This document shows, one piece after another, positions 9,270-17,862 of a stretch of 35,234 nt of DNA. How positions within the stretch are numbered: position 1 is the stretch's first letter; each line of letters opens with the position of its first letter. A model generated the notes under the pieces. It had not been told where the DNA came from and ran no database searches. It was given only the letters and a program-made list of their open reading frames with translations. Location: positions 1 to 35,234 of the forward strand of contig CAIMAP010000166.1 of NCBI GenBank assembly GCA_903838995.1, in the 5' to 3' direction. The translations under genes and the position numbers were made by a program. This DNA comes from an uncultured bacterium. Its GTDB lineage: Bacteria > Bacteroidota > Bacteroidia > Sphingobacteriales > Sphingobacteriaceae.

Positions 9270-9626
9270 ATGGCTTTACATAATGATTTTGGAAAAGAAG
9301 GAGAACGAATAGCCAAGGCCTATTTGATCAAATCGGGATATCAGGTAATCGCAGAAAACTTTCAATTTAGTCATGTAGAAATAGACCTCATTGTTCGAAA
9401 AGGAAACGAATTGGTTTTTGTGGAAGTAAAATCAAGGGGAAGCATTAAATTTGGTTACCCCGAAAACTTTGTGAATAAAGAAAAGCGTAAATATCTAAAA
9501 AGGGCTGCAAGGGCATATTTAGCTACTGTTTTGCACCGAGGAGAAGTACGATTCGATATCATTGCCATTTTAAAAGAAAATCAAGTTTTCAAAGAGCTAC
9601 AACATTTCGAAGACGCCTTTTTTTAG
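9270..9626 (+). CDS. YraN family protein (UPF0102), nuclease-like
   Basis: Small cytoplasmic protein with the restriction-endonuclease-like core of the UPF0102/YraN family. Visible motifs are FGKEGERIAKAYLIKSGYQVIAENF and the acidic and Lys residues EIDLIVRKGNELVFVEVKSRG, matching a D-(E/Q)xK nuclease site, then FGYPENFVNKEKRKYLKRAARAYL. The 118-residue length is normal. In vivo function is not established; proposals involve DNA processing. It diverges from lipB across 56 bases, and I see no clear plus-strand promoter for it. prfB follows after 56 bases. Confidence 0.9.
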   Translation: MALHNDFGKEGERIAKAYLIKSGYQVIAENFQFSHVEIDLIVRKGNELVFVEVKSRGSIKFGYPENFVNKEKRKYLKRAARAYLATVLHRGEVRFDIIAILKENQVFKELQHFEDAFF

Positions 9627-9670
9627 AGACAATAATTCGGTTCTGTAATTCACAATGTCAATCAATTTCT

Positions 9671-9678
9671 TATTTTTG
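9671..9678 (+). promoter_or_regulatory. Candidate -7 box just upstream of prfB
   Basis: TATTTTTG is an exact TAnnTTTG match, but it ends only 4 bases before the prfB ATG at 9683. If used, the mRNA would start at or very near the ATG. There is no convincing TTTG at the usual -33 spacing, so it may be chance. Confidence 0.4.
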
Positions 9679-9682
9679 TATC

Positions 9683-10760
9683 ATGACCAACGAACAAATC
9701 AAGGATTTAAGAGATCGCATTACATCTCTGAGGAGGCATCTTTGACATCGATCAAAAACTAGTGGAGATTGAGCAAGAATTAGCTCAAACACTTGCAGCA
9801 GATTTTTGGGATGACCAAAAAGTTGCAGAAAAAATCTTACATCAAATTAAAGCTAAAAAAGTTTGGACAGAGGCATTTACATTAGTAAATGCAACAGTCG
9901 AAGACACCATTGTGCTTTATGAATTCTATAAAGACGGCGCGGTACAAGAGCCCGAAATGCTTAGCCAGATGGGCATTGCTTGGAAAGCACTCGACGAATT
10001 AGAATTTAAAAATATGTTGAGTGGAGAAGAAGATCAACTCAACGCAGTGCTGACTATCAACGCAGGCGCAGGTGGAACCGAGAGTTGTGATTGGGCTGCA
10101 ATGCTTATGCGTATGTATATTATGTGGGGCGAAAAAAATGGTTATCAAGTAAAAGAAATAGATTATCAAGCTGGAGAAGGCGCCGGCATTAAATCTTGCA
10201 CTTTAGAGTTTGAAGGTGCATTTACTTACGGTTATTTAAAAGGCGAATCGGGTGTGCATCGATTGGTTAGAATTTCGCCCTTCGATTCGAATGCGCGCAG
10301 GCACACTTCTTTTGCTTCGGTGTATGTATATCCTTTGGTAGATGATTCTATTCAAATTGATATCAACCTAGCAGATGTAAGTTGGGATACTTTTAGAGCG
10401 GGTGGCAAAGGTGGACAAAATGTAAATAAAGTAGAAACTGCCGTTCGTTTAAAACACGCTCCTTCTGGCATTATCATTGAATGTCAACAAGAGCGTTCGC
10501 AAAATCAGAATAAAGAAAAAGCTTTAAAAATGTTGAAGTCTCAATTATACGAATTGGAATTGCGCAAGAAAAACGAAGCCAAACAAGCCGTAGAGAGTAC
10601 TAAAAAGAAGATAGAATGGGGTTCTCAAATTAGAAATTATGTGCTTCATCCCTATAAATTAGTAAAAGACCTGAGAACAAATATGGAAACCTCTAATGCA
10701 CAGGGGGTTTTAGATGGAGAATTGAATCCGTTCATCAAGGCTTATTTGATGGAATTTTAA
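9683..10760 (+). CDS. prfB: Peptide chain release factor 2 (RF2), with programmed +1 frameshift
   Basis: Releases peptides at UGA and UAA. The gene is split over two frames: 9683-9742 encodes 20 residues ending CTT, an in-frame TGA sits at 9743-9745, and reading continues from GAC at 9744 to 10760, giving about 358 residues. The ORF track shows only the second part, from an internal GTG at 9762. The catalytic GGQ is in [14 protein letters not shown], and the RF2-type stop-recognition tripeptide SPF is in [15 protein letters not shown]. The intact motif and in-frame continuation argue for regulated frameshifting rather than a broken gene. Low RF2 would favour shifting, so RF2 controls its own level. 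Confidence 0.96.
9731..9746 (+). promoter_or_regulatory. RF2 programmed +1 frameshift site
   Basis: AGGAGGCATCTTTGAC: an internal Shine-Dalgarno-like AGGAGG lies three bases before the slippery CTT, followed by TGA and C (the weak TGAC stop context). This matches the classical E. coli layout of a purine-rich element, three bases and CTTTGAC. The ribosome slips from CTT to TTT and then reads GAC. Confidence 0.95.
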
Positions 10761-10776
10761 AAGAAATAAAAAATTG

Positions 10777-10799
10777 ATACTTATGCTTAGGCATAGTAT
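10777..10799 (+). other. Short hairpin between prfB and pntAA
   Basis: ATAC-T-TATGC pairs with GCATAGTAT around a TTAG loop: 9 bp with one bulged T. No T-run follows, so it is at best a weak terminator or leader structure. Confidence 0.35.
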
Positions 10800-10826
10800 A
10801 TTTAACCATAATTAATTCGATACGTT

Positions 10827-11945
10827 TTGAAAATCTGTGTACCCAAAGAAAATAAAGAGCGCGAAAATCGTGTGGCTTTAACACCCTCGGTGGTGAAACA
10901 ATTAACAACAGCAGGCTACGAAGTTTGTGTTGAAACCGGAGCTGGTTTAAAATCTTATTTTGATGATGCAAGCTATCAAGCAGCAGGAGCAAGTATCCTA
11001 GCAGATACGCAAAAAATATATGCAGATGCAGATGTGATTTTAAAAGTGAATGCCCCTATTGCTGCAGAAATAGCGAGCATGAAAAAAGAGGCAGTTTTAA
11101 TTTCGTTTATGTGGGCAGCTACCAATCCAGCATTGGTCGAATCTTGTGCAAATGCAGGAATTTCTGCTTTTTCTATGGATGCTGTGCCGCGTATTTCTCG
11201 TGCTCAAAAAATGGATGCCTTAAGTTCTCAAGCAAATTTAGCAGGCTATAAAGCCGTGTTAATGGCTGCCAACGAAATAGGCAAAATTTTACCCATGATG
11301 ACCACTGCCGCGGGTACCATTCGCCCTTCCAAGGTATTGATTTTTGGAGCAGGGGTAGCTGGACTGCAAGCAATTGCAACTGCTAAAAGGTTAGGTGCAG
11401 TAGTAGAAGTGAGTGATATTCGCCCAGAAACTAAAGAACAAGTTGAATCTTTAGGCGGTAAATTCATTGAAGTAAAAGGCGATGACAGTATAAAAATGGA
11501 AGGCGGATATGTTAAAGGCGTTTCAGAAGAATTTCTGAAAATGCAACAAGAGCTTGTTTCGAAACATATAAAAGAAGCAGACATTGTGATTACAACTGCC
11601 TTAATTCCCGGAAAAAAGGCACCGGTGTTAGTTACCGAAGAAATGGTTGCGAACATGAAATTTGGTTCGGTTATTTTAGATATGGCTGTAGAACAAGGTG
11701 GCAATGTTATTGGAAGCGAAATCAATAAAACAATTCAAAAAAATGGGGTAACCATAATCGGCGAAAGTAATATTCCAAGTTTGTTGCCGATGAACGCAAG
11801 TGAACTATATGCTAAAAACATACAAACGCTTTTAGTGCATTTAGCAACTAACGAAAAATTTAATTGGGATTTAGCCGAAGATATTACCAAAGGTTCATTA
11901 ATTGTTCATAACGGAACACCCGTTCATCCATCAATTCTTAAATAA
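10827..11945 (+). CDS. pntAA: NAD(P) transhydrogenase alpha subunit, part 1 (NAD-binding domain I)
   Basis: Cytoplasmic NAD(H)-binding domain of the proton-translocating transhydrogenase, which uses proton-motive force to make NADPH from NADH. It starts at TTG; the encoded KICVPKENKERENRVALTPSVVKQL is the conserved beginning of the family, and no in-frame ATG precedes it. The Rossmann segment is VLIFGAGVAGLQAIATAKRLGAVVEVSDIRP, then EMVANMKFGSVILDMAVEQGGN. At 372 residues it is the soluble alpha-1 subunit of the split three-subunit type, with the membrane part in the next gene 8 bases downstream. Operon pntAA-pntAB-pntB. Confidence 0.96.
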   Translation: MKICVPKENKERENRVALTPSVVKQLTTAGYEVCVETGAGLKSYFDDASYQAAGASILADTQKIYADADVILKVNAPIAAEIASMKKEAVLISFMWAATNPALVESCANAGISAFSMDAVPRISRAQKMDALSSQANLAGYKAVLMAANEIGKILPMMTTAAGTIRPSKVLIFGAGVAGLQAIATAKRLGAVVEVSDIRPETKEQVESLGGKFIEVKGDDSIKMEGGYVKGVSEEFLKMQQELVSKHIKEADIVITTALIPGKKAPVLVTEEMVANMKFGSVILDMAVEQGGNVIGSEINKTIQKNGVTIIGESNIPSLLPMNASELYAKNIQTLLVHLATNEKFNWDLAEDITKGSLIVHNGTPVHPSILK

Positions 11946-11953
11946 AAATAATC

Positions 11954-12259
11954 ATGGAACAAATATTATCATTTATTAGTACGCATCGAGAGATGATTTA
12001 CTTTATCATATTAGCAGTTTTTGTTGGCGTAGAAGTAATTGGACATGTACCCTCTGTATTGCACACTCCGCTTATGTCTGGCGCAAATGCAATTCACGGA
12101 GTGGTAGTGGTGGGCGCAATTATTGTGATGCTAGATACCGACGCAAGTAATTATATTTCCTTAACACTTGGAACGGTTGCAGTGATTCTTGGAACCTTAA
12201 ATGTTGTTGGTGGTTTTGTAGTTACCGACAGAATGCTAGACATGTTTAAAAAGAAATAA
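11954..12259 (+). CDS. pntAB: NAD(P) transhydrogenase alpha subunit, part 2 (membrane)
   Basis: Small 101-residue membrane subunit with three transmembrane helices (about residues 15-33, 48-60 and 62-90), containing EVIGHVPSVLHTPLMSGANAIHGVVVVGAI, the conserved core of the alpha-2 subunit. It forms half of the proton channel with PntB. It lies 8 bases after pntAA and 18 bases before pntB. Confidence 0.95.
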   Translation: MEQILSFISTHREMIYFIILAVFVGVEVIGHVPSVLHTPLMSGANAIHGVVVVGAIIVMLDTDASNYISLTLGTVAVILGTLNVVGGFVVTDRMLDMFKKK

Positions 12260-12277
12260 ATCTCAAAGAAAATTATT

Positions 12278-13672
12278 ATGATACAATATATATTAGAAAT
12301 AGCTTACCTCATTGCATCCATAACTTTTATTATTGGATTAAAAATGATGAGTAATCCTAAAAAAGCAAGACAAGGAAATTTAATTGCAGCTGTCGGAATG
12401 ACGATTGCAATTATCGGCACTATTTTTCTTTATTCAAAAGAAGGACTTACTTCTCGCGATAACATTAAAATGATTTTAATTTTTGGCGGCATTGCAGCTG
12501 GAACAATTATTGGCTGGTTAACTGCTAAAAAAGTACAAATGACAAAAATGCCAGAACTGGTATCTATGTTTAATGGCATGGGTGGCGCTTGTGCGGCTTT
12601 AATTGGATTAATGGAGTTTCACCACAGCGTAGGTCAAACCTCCACCATGATAACGGTTTTAGCGGGTATGATTATTGGTAGCGTTTCTTTTTCGGGTAGT
12701 ATTATTGCCTACCTTAAATTAAATGGCGCCATGGCAAAACCAATTCGTTTACCAAAATATAATATCATCAATACCATTGTTATGTTTGCATTATTTGCAT
12801 TTGCAGCATTTGTTGTGGCGAGTGGAACAGATAGCAGTACACTTTTATATTTATTATTTGCGGCTGCATTGTTTTACGGAATATTATTTGTGATTCCAAT
12901 TGGCGGAGCAGATATGCCGGTTGTTATTTCATTATTAAATTCTTTTACAGGTTTAGCGGCTGCATTCGGTGGATTTTTATACGATAACAAAGTAATGTTA
13001 ACAGGTGGTATTTTAGTAGGATCTGCCGGAACATTATTAACCATTGTGATGTGTAAAGCAATGAATCGTTCTTTGTTTAGTGTAATTTTTGGATCCTTTG
13101 GAAGCACCGCTGCTGCTGCAGATGGAGCAGATGTTGCGGGTTCAATTAAAGATATATCTACTACCGATGTTGCGGTATTAATGAATTATTCTAAGCGCGT
13201 AGTGATTGTACCAGGTTATGGTTTAGCGGTAGCGCAAGCACAACATATTATTCATGAGTTAGAATTATTATTAGAAGAGCGCGGCGTGGAAGTGAAGTAC
13301 GCTATTCATCCAGTTGCGGGTCGAATGCCGGGGCATATGAATGTTTTATTAGCCGAATCAAATGTTGATTATGGTAAGATGGTAGAGATGGATGAAATTA
13401 ATTCTGAATTTGAACAAACAGATGTGGTGCTAGTTGTTGGTGCAAATGACGTGGTAAATCCTGCAGCTAAAACAGATCCAAGTTCTCCAATTTATGGCAT
13501 GCCAATTTTAGATGTAGAAAAAGCGAAGCATATTATTGTAAACAAACGCTCTATGAGTGCTGGTTATGCTGGCATTGAGAACTTATTGTTTTACAATCCA
13601 AAAACAAGTATGTTTTTTGGAGATGCAAAAAAAGCATTGACAGCTTTAGTTGCAGAATTAAAAACAATGTAA
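12278..13672 (+). CDS. pntB: NAD(P) transhydrogenase subunit beta
   Basis: Contains the main membrane channel domain and the NADP(H)-binding domain III. The first ~270 residues hold many hydrophobic helices, with the conserved MPELVSMFNGMGGACAALIG and GSVSFSGSIIAYLKL. Domain III begins around residue 290 and carries VVIVPGYGLAVAQAQH, HPVAGRMPGHMNVLLAE, VVLVVGANDVVNPAA and NKRSMSAGYAGIENLLFY, which bind NADP(H). At 464 residues it is full length. Last gene of the pnt operon, followed by a large hairpin. Confidence 0.97.
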   Translation: MIQYILEIAYLIASITFIIGLKMMSNPKKARQGNLIAAVGMTIAIIGTIFLYSKEGLTSRDNIKMILIFGGIAAGTIIGWLTAKKVQMTKMPELVSMFNGMGGACAALIGLMEFHHSVGQTSTMITVLAGMIIGSVSFSGSIIAYLKLNGAMAKPIRLPKYNIINTIVMFALFAFAAFVVASGTDSSTLLYLLFAAALFYGILFVIPIGGADMPVVISLLNSFTGLAAAFGGFLYDNKVMLTGGILVGSAGTLLTIVMCKAMNRSLFSVIFGSFGSTAAAADGADVAGSIKDISTTDVAVLMNYSKRVVIVPGYGLAVAQAQHIIHELELLLEERGVEVKYAIHPVAGRMPGHMNVLLAESNVDYGKMVEMDEINSEFEQTDVVLVVGANDVVNPAAKTDPSSPIYGMPILDVEKAKHIIVNKRSMSAGYAGIENLLFYNPKTSMFFGDAKKALTALVAELKTM

Positions 13673-13690
13673 AAAAATTACCCTATTTCC

Positions 13691-13727
13691 AACAACAAAT
13701 TCTTGCCCTAAGCAAGAATTTGTTGTT
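13691..13727. terminator. 16-bp perfect hairpin after pntB
   Basis: 13691-13706 pairs without mismatch with 13712-13727 around the loop CCTAA. It lies 18 bases after the pntB stop and 17 before the next start. The T content downstream is poor (TTGTTTATAG), so it may be an imperfect terminator or a 3'-end stabilising structure; position suggests it marks the end of the pnt transcript. Confidence 0.6.
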
Positions 13728-13744
13728 TATAGCCAAATATAAAT

Positions 13745-14677
13745 TTGAAAAAACTATTTTTTTTATTTTTTATTTTACAAAACACTTTAGTGATTGCACA
13801 AAGTAAGAAGCAACTTTTTTCAGACACCTTGCGTTCTGTTAATATTGATTCGGCTATGGCAGTTACTGCAAAAAGAGGTTTAAGTATAAATGATTTTACC
13901 ACCGTAATGCTCCAAGATACTTTATTCTATGAGGCATTCAGAGCATTAAAGAGGTATACTTTTATTGCAGAAAATAAAATTAAATCTTATGATGAAGCAC
14001 AAAAGCAAACAGGTAAAATTTATCGAAAAATAAAACATGTGAACGAGGGGCTTCGATATCACCAAGAATTGATCGAAAAAAAAGACAGTGGTCGGGTGAT
14101 AAGATATAATGGCGATTTTGATCTATTCACCATTCGTATGTTTTCTTATATTTTTATGAATGAAAAAAACACGGATTTTTTAGCAGATAAAAAAGTAACT
14201 AGAAAAGAATCGGATGAAGAAGCGTATAAAGAAAAATTAAAAACTTTACTATTTACACCAGGCAAGCCTGTAAAAGGCGTACCGCTGATAAGCGATAAAA
14301 CAGCGATTTTTAGCCCCGAACTAGCAAAGTATTACCAGTACAGCTTTTATTATGCCACTTACCAAGGCGATATACCGGTGTATTATTTCAAATGTAAATT
14401 AAAAGAAGACATTAGCTGGTGGAACAAAGATGACACCATGATAAAAGAGCTCACCACCATTTTTGATGCTAAAAACATGAAAATTTTAGGCAGGTATATC
14501 GATATGGCATATGCTTCCATTCCCTTCGATTTTCATGTAAAAATGAATATAGAATTGAGTTATTTAAATGAAGATATACTGGTTCCTACCCATATTTCTT
14601 ATGATGGGGACTGGGATATACCATTTAAAAAAAGAGAAATCTGTACCTTTGACATTAAACATTATAACTTTAACTAA
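13745..14677 (+). CDS. Hypothetical exported protein
   Basis: Not recognised. The 310-residue product starts at TTG with a clear Sec signal peptide (MKKLFFLFFILQNTLVIAQ, cleavage after about residue 19). The next Met would lose the signal, so the TTG start is preferred. There is no lipobox, membrane helix or familiar motif afterwards. The region RVIRYNGDFDLFTIRMFSYIFMNEKN and the C-terminal half (YYQYSFYYATYQGDIPVYYFKCKLKED, MKILGRYIDMAYASIPFDFHVKMNIELSYL) alternate hydrophobic and polar residues, suggesting beta strands and a periplasmic or outer-membrane-facing domain. Its stop overlaps the dnaG ATG by one base (TAATG), so it is probably cotranscribed with dnaG, though no functional link is evident. 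Confidence 0.75.
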   Translation: MKKLFFLFFILQNTLVIAQSKKQLFSDTLRSVNIDSAMAVTAKRGLSINDFTTVMLQDTLFYEAFRALKRYTFIAENKIKSYDEAQKQTGKIYRKIKHVNEGLRYHQELIEKKDSGRVIRYNGDFDLFTIRMFSYIFMNEKNTDFLADKKVTRKESDEEAYKEKLKTLLFTPGKPVKGVPLISDKTAIFSPELAKYYQYSFYYATYQGDIPVYYFKCKLKEDISWWNKDDTMIKELTTIFDAKNMKILGRYIDMAYASIPFDFHVKMNIELSYLNEDILVPTHISYDGDWDIPFKKREICTFDIKHYNFN

Positions 14678-16617
14678 TGATTCGCAAAGAAACCATTGAT
14701 AAAATTTTTGAAATAGCTGCTATCGAAGAGGTGGTCGGCGATTTTGTGAATTTAAAAAAGCGTGGTGCGAATTTATTGGGTAATTGCCCATTTCATAACG
14801 AAAAAACCCCTTCGTTCACTGTCTCACCAACCAAGGGTATTTATAAATGTTTTGGATGCGGCAAGGCGGGCAACTCGGTTAATTTTATCATGGAGCATGA
14901 AAAATTAACTTACCCAGATGCCTTAAGGCAATTAGCTAAAAAATACAATATCGCTATCGAAGAAGATGAAACCATTTCGGATCTGGATAGAGAAAAGTAT
15001 AATCACCGCGAAAGTTTAATGTTGACTTCTGATTTTGCAAAGAAATTTTTTGTAGAAACCCTTTGGAATTCGGAGTATGGACAAACAGTTGGTTTAACTT
15101 ATTTTAAAGAGCGCGCTTTTAGAGAAGATATTGTAAAGAAATTTGAGCTAGGATTTAGCCCGCAAGAATGGTCTGGCTTAACCGATGCAGCTAAAAATGA
15201 GGGCTTCGACGAACGCTATTTAATCGAAACCGGACTCAGTATTTTCAACGAAGAAAAAAAATCTGTCTACGATCGTTTTCGAAATCGAGTCATGTTCCCC
15301 ATTCATAATATTACCGGAAGAGTAATTGCCTTTGGCGGAAGAATTTTAGCAACAAATCCGAATAGTCCCAAATATGTTAATTCGCCCGAAAGTGAAATAT
15401 ACCACAAGAGTAATGTGCTGTATGGAATTTATTTTGCCAAAAAAGCGATTCGAGAATTTGATAATTGTTTTTTAGTTGAGGGTTATACTGATGTTGTTTC
15501 TTTACATCAATCAGGTATCGAAAACGTTGTCGCATCTTCTGGCACTTCTTTAACCACCGAACAAATTAGGTTAATTGCAAGGTTTACCAAAAATATTACC
15601 ATCCTCTATGATGGAGACCCTGCAGGTATTAAAGCTTCATTAAGAGGAATCGATATGATTTTAGAAGAGGGCTTGAATGTAAAAATTGTTTTATTCCCAG
15701 ATGGGCACGATCCAGATTCTTATGTTCGCGAAGTAGGGGGTAATGCATTTCAAGAATATGTTTTGAAAACGCAATCAGACTTTATTGTTTTCAAAACAAA
15801 TTTATTATTAGCAGATATCAACAACGATCCAATTAAAAAAGCAGATTTAATTAGAGATATTGTAGAAAGTATTTCAAAAATTCCAGATGCAATAAAAGCT
15901 TCTCTCTTTATTAAAGAGTGTAGCAAGTTAATGGATATGGACGAGCGCTTATTGCTTTCTGAATTAAATAAATTTAGTTTAAAGAAAGTTAAAAAAGCAA
16001 ATAACCAAGAGGAGCTTAGTACAATTGGAATTGAAAGCGAAATTTATGCAGCTCCTGCCACAACAGAAAACAGGCTAAATGATTCGCAGGAAAAAGAAAT
16101 CATTAGAATTTTAGTGAATTATGCCGAGCAAAAAATTACATTAGCAGACGAAACGGGATCCCCAGTATCTTTTAGCGTTGCAGAATATATATTGCAAGTT
16201 ATTGAACAGGAGCAACTCACTTTTGTCAACGAACCATATGTGCAAATGCTAGGGATTATTCAACAAGCCGTAGTTACAGGGGTCGCACCTTCCCAAACTT
16301 TCTTTAGTAATCATGCTAATCAAATTGCTGCAACACTCGCTGCTGTTTTATTATCCTCGCCACACAATTTAAGTGAGCGTTGGAAAGAACACGATATCTT
16401 TATTCCGCAAGAAGAAAAAAATTTAGAAAAAGTGGTAAAAAGTGCGCTGAATCATTTGCGATTAAATAAATCAAAAAAATTATTTTTTGAAATTGGCGAG
16501 CGACTTAAAGAAAACTTATCAGAAGCAGAAACAACTATGTATCTGCAAACGCATATGGCCATGCGCGAACAAATTAGATTCTTTGAAAAAGAATTGGGAT
16601 TAGTAGTTTTGAAATAA
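14677..16617 (+). CDS. dnaG: DNA primase DnaG
   Basis: Makes RNA primers for chromosome replication. The N-terminal CHC2 zinc-binding domain is complete (C37, H40, C58, C61 in CPFHNEKTPSF and YKCFGCGKAGN). The catalytic core shows FRNRVMFPIHNITGRVIAFGGR and the TOPRIM acidic motifs VEGYTDVVSLHQSGIENVVASSGTSLT and ILYDGDPAGIKAS. The C-terminal ~200 residues form the helicase-interacting region, variable as usual. At 646 residues it is typical. It overlaps the preceding hypothetical gene by one base and converges on the PPTase gene, with only 3 bases between the two stops. Confidence 0.97.
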   Translation: MIRKETIDKIFEIAAIEEVVGDFVNLKKRGANLLGNCPFHNEKTPSFTVSPTKGIYKCFGCGKAGNSVNFIMEHEKLTYPDALRQLAKKYNIAIEEDETISDLDREKYNHRESLMLTSDFAKKFFVETLWNSEYGQTVGLTYFKERAFREDIVKKFELGFSPQEWSGLTDAAKNEGFDERYLIETGLSIFNEEKKSVYDRFRNRVMFPIHNITGRVIAFGGRILATNPNSPKYVNSPESEIYHKSNVLYGIYFAKKAIREFDNCFLVEGYTDVVSLHQSGIENVVASSGTSLTTEQIRLIARFTKNITILYDGDPAGIKASLRGIDMILEEGLNVKIVLFPDGHDPDSYVREVGGNAFQEYVLKTQSDFIVFKTNLLLADINNDPIKKADLIRDIVESISKIPDAIKASLFIKECSKLMDMDERLLLSELNKFSLKKVKKANNQEELSTIGIESEIYAAPATTENRLNDSQEKEIIRILVNYAEQKITLADETGSPVSFSVAEYILQVIEQEQLTFVNEPYVQMLGIIQQAVVTGVAPSQTFFSNHANQIAATLAAVLLSSPHNLSERWKEHDIFIPQEEKNLEKVVKSALNHLRLNKSKKLFFEIGERLKENLSEAETTMYLQTHMAMREQIRFFEKELGLVVLK

Positions 16618-16620
16618 AAT

Positions 16621-17256
16621 TTATTCCAGCACCCAAGTCAACATAAAGTCTTCGTATTTTAAATACTGCACATTGAAATTTCCATGATACGCTGGAATAG
16701 CAATGCTAGCAGCCACTTCGGCTGTTTTACCATATTCAAAAGCAGCAATCTTAATACCATCAATAAAAGGCAAGTTGCCTTTTCCGTATAATTTAAAAAG
16801 AGATTCTTTGGCTCCCCAACAAATATGTAATTGCTCGAGCTCGTTTGATGCTGAAATAAAATTTAATTCTTCGGTGCTTAAAAATTTATTTTTTATTTTT
16901 AAAATACGCTCCGAAATTTTTTCAATATCAACACCCACTTTTTTACCTTCATAAATTATGACAGCAGCCAAATGATTGGCATGCGAAATAGCGATTTCAA
17001 AAGGTAAATTATTTAAAAAAGGTTTGCGATGTTCGTCTATAGTTAATTCGATGTGTTGTTCGGTTTGTAATAAGGTGCGTAACAATACCCTACTGCCAAG
17101 CCATTGTTTTTGACGCGCTTTGCTAAGCGTTTGAAAGTGCTGCTGTTCTTTTTGGTCGAGTTGCAGCATGCTATATAGCTCCTCATCTGTTTCGGAAATC
17201 TCCCAAATGGCTATTTTACCCTTTTCAGCTAAGTTTTTTGACCAAACAATTGGCAT
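16621..17256 (-). CDS. 4'-phosphopantetheinyl transferase superfamily protein (Sfp type)
   Basis: Transfers phosphopantetheine from CoA to a Ser of a carrier protein. The two superfamily motifs are present: VGVDIEKI (D110, E112, Mg2+ ligands) and WGAKESLFKLYG (K150, E151). IAISHANHLAAV upstream carries the conserved Ser-His. At 211 residues it is of the monomeric Sfp/two-domain type rather than AcpS. There are no NRPS or PKS genes in the window, so the target may be the fatty-acid carrier protein or a distant cluster. It has a matching -7 box upstream and converges with dnaG. Confidence 0.92.
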   Translation of the reverse strand: MPIVWSKNLAEKGKIAIWEISETDEELYSMLQLDQKEQQHFQTLSKARQKQWLGSRVLLRTLLQTEQHIELTIDEHRKPFLNNLPFEIAISHANHLAAVIIYEGKKVGVDIEKISERILKIKNKFLSTEELNFISASNELEQLHICWGAKESLFKLYGKGNLPFIDGIKIAAFEYGKTAEVAASIAIPAYHGNFNVQYLKYEDFMLTWVLE

Positions 17257-17296
17257 AATTTCGAATCAGAATTTTAGAAAAAATTATTAATTTAGA

Positions 17297-17304
17297 CAAA
17301 AGTA
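17297..17304 (-). promoter_or_regulatory. Candidate -7 box for the PPTase gene
   Basis: TACTTTTG on the minus strand is an exact TAnnTTTG match, about 40 bases before the ATG at 17256, in the divergent gap with dcd. I find no TTTG at the usual -33 spacing. Confidence 0.5.
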
Positions 17305-17316
17305 AATAAACGCGCG

Positions 17317-17853
17317 ATGATTTTATCGGATAAAAGAATTTTAGAAGAAATAGAAAAGGGCACAATCGTAATTGAGCCATATGATCAAAAATGTTTAGGC
17401 ACCAATTCATACGATGTGCATTTGGGTAAATACCTTGCGGTTTATAAGGACAGGGTTTTAGATGCTAAAAAACACAATACCATTGAACATTTTGAAATTC
17501 CACCAGAGGGTTTCGTTTTACAACCCAATACTCTTTATTTGGGCGTAACCTTAGAATATACCGAAACACATGCGCATGTTCCATTTTTAGAAGGCAAATC
17601 GAGTACTGGCAGATTAGGCATCGACATTCATGCTACTGCAGGTAAAGGAGATGTAGGCTTTTGTAATACTTGGACATTAGAAATTTCGAGTACGCAACCC
17701 GTTCGCATTTATCATGGCATGCCTATTGGGCAATTAATTTATTTTGTTGTAGAAGGAGAGGTAGAAGTGATGTACAATTCCAAAGGCAATGCAAAATACA
17801 ATGGTAAAACAGTAAAGCCGGTAGAGAGTATGATGTTTAAAAACGATTTTTAA
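17317..17853 (+). CDS. dcd: dCTP deaminase
   Basis: Converts dCTP to dUTP for thymidylate synthesis. The trimeric dUTPase-fold signature is clear: GTNSYDVHLGKYLAVY, EGKSSTGRLGIDIHATAGKGDVGFCNTWTLEIS with the catalytic Glu at about residue 122, and VRIYHGMPIGQLIYFVVEG. At 178 residues it is normal. Whether it also hydrolyses dUTP, as some archaeal and bacterial Dcd-Dut enzymes do, cannot be read from the sequence. It is divergent from the PPTase gene and 9 bases before the cyclophilin gene, so those two are probably cotranscribed. Confidence 0.96.
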   Translation: MILSDKRILEEIEKGTIVIEPYDQKCLGTNSYDVHLGKYLAVYKDRVLDAKKHNTIEHFEIPPEGFVLQPNTLYLGVTLEYTETHAHVPFLEGKSSTGRLGIDIHATAGKGDVGFCNTWTLEISSTQPVRIYHGMPIGQLIYFVVEGEVEVMYNSKGNAKYNGKTVKPVESMMFKNDF

Positions 17854-17862
17854 AAATTCCCG

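Noticed and set aside
9762-10760. RF2 starting at the GTG at 9762 as in the ORF track
   Set aside because: The conserved frameshift signal and an upstream ATG at 9683 in the zero frame show that the gene begins earlier and is read through a +1 shift.
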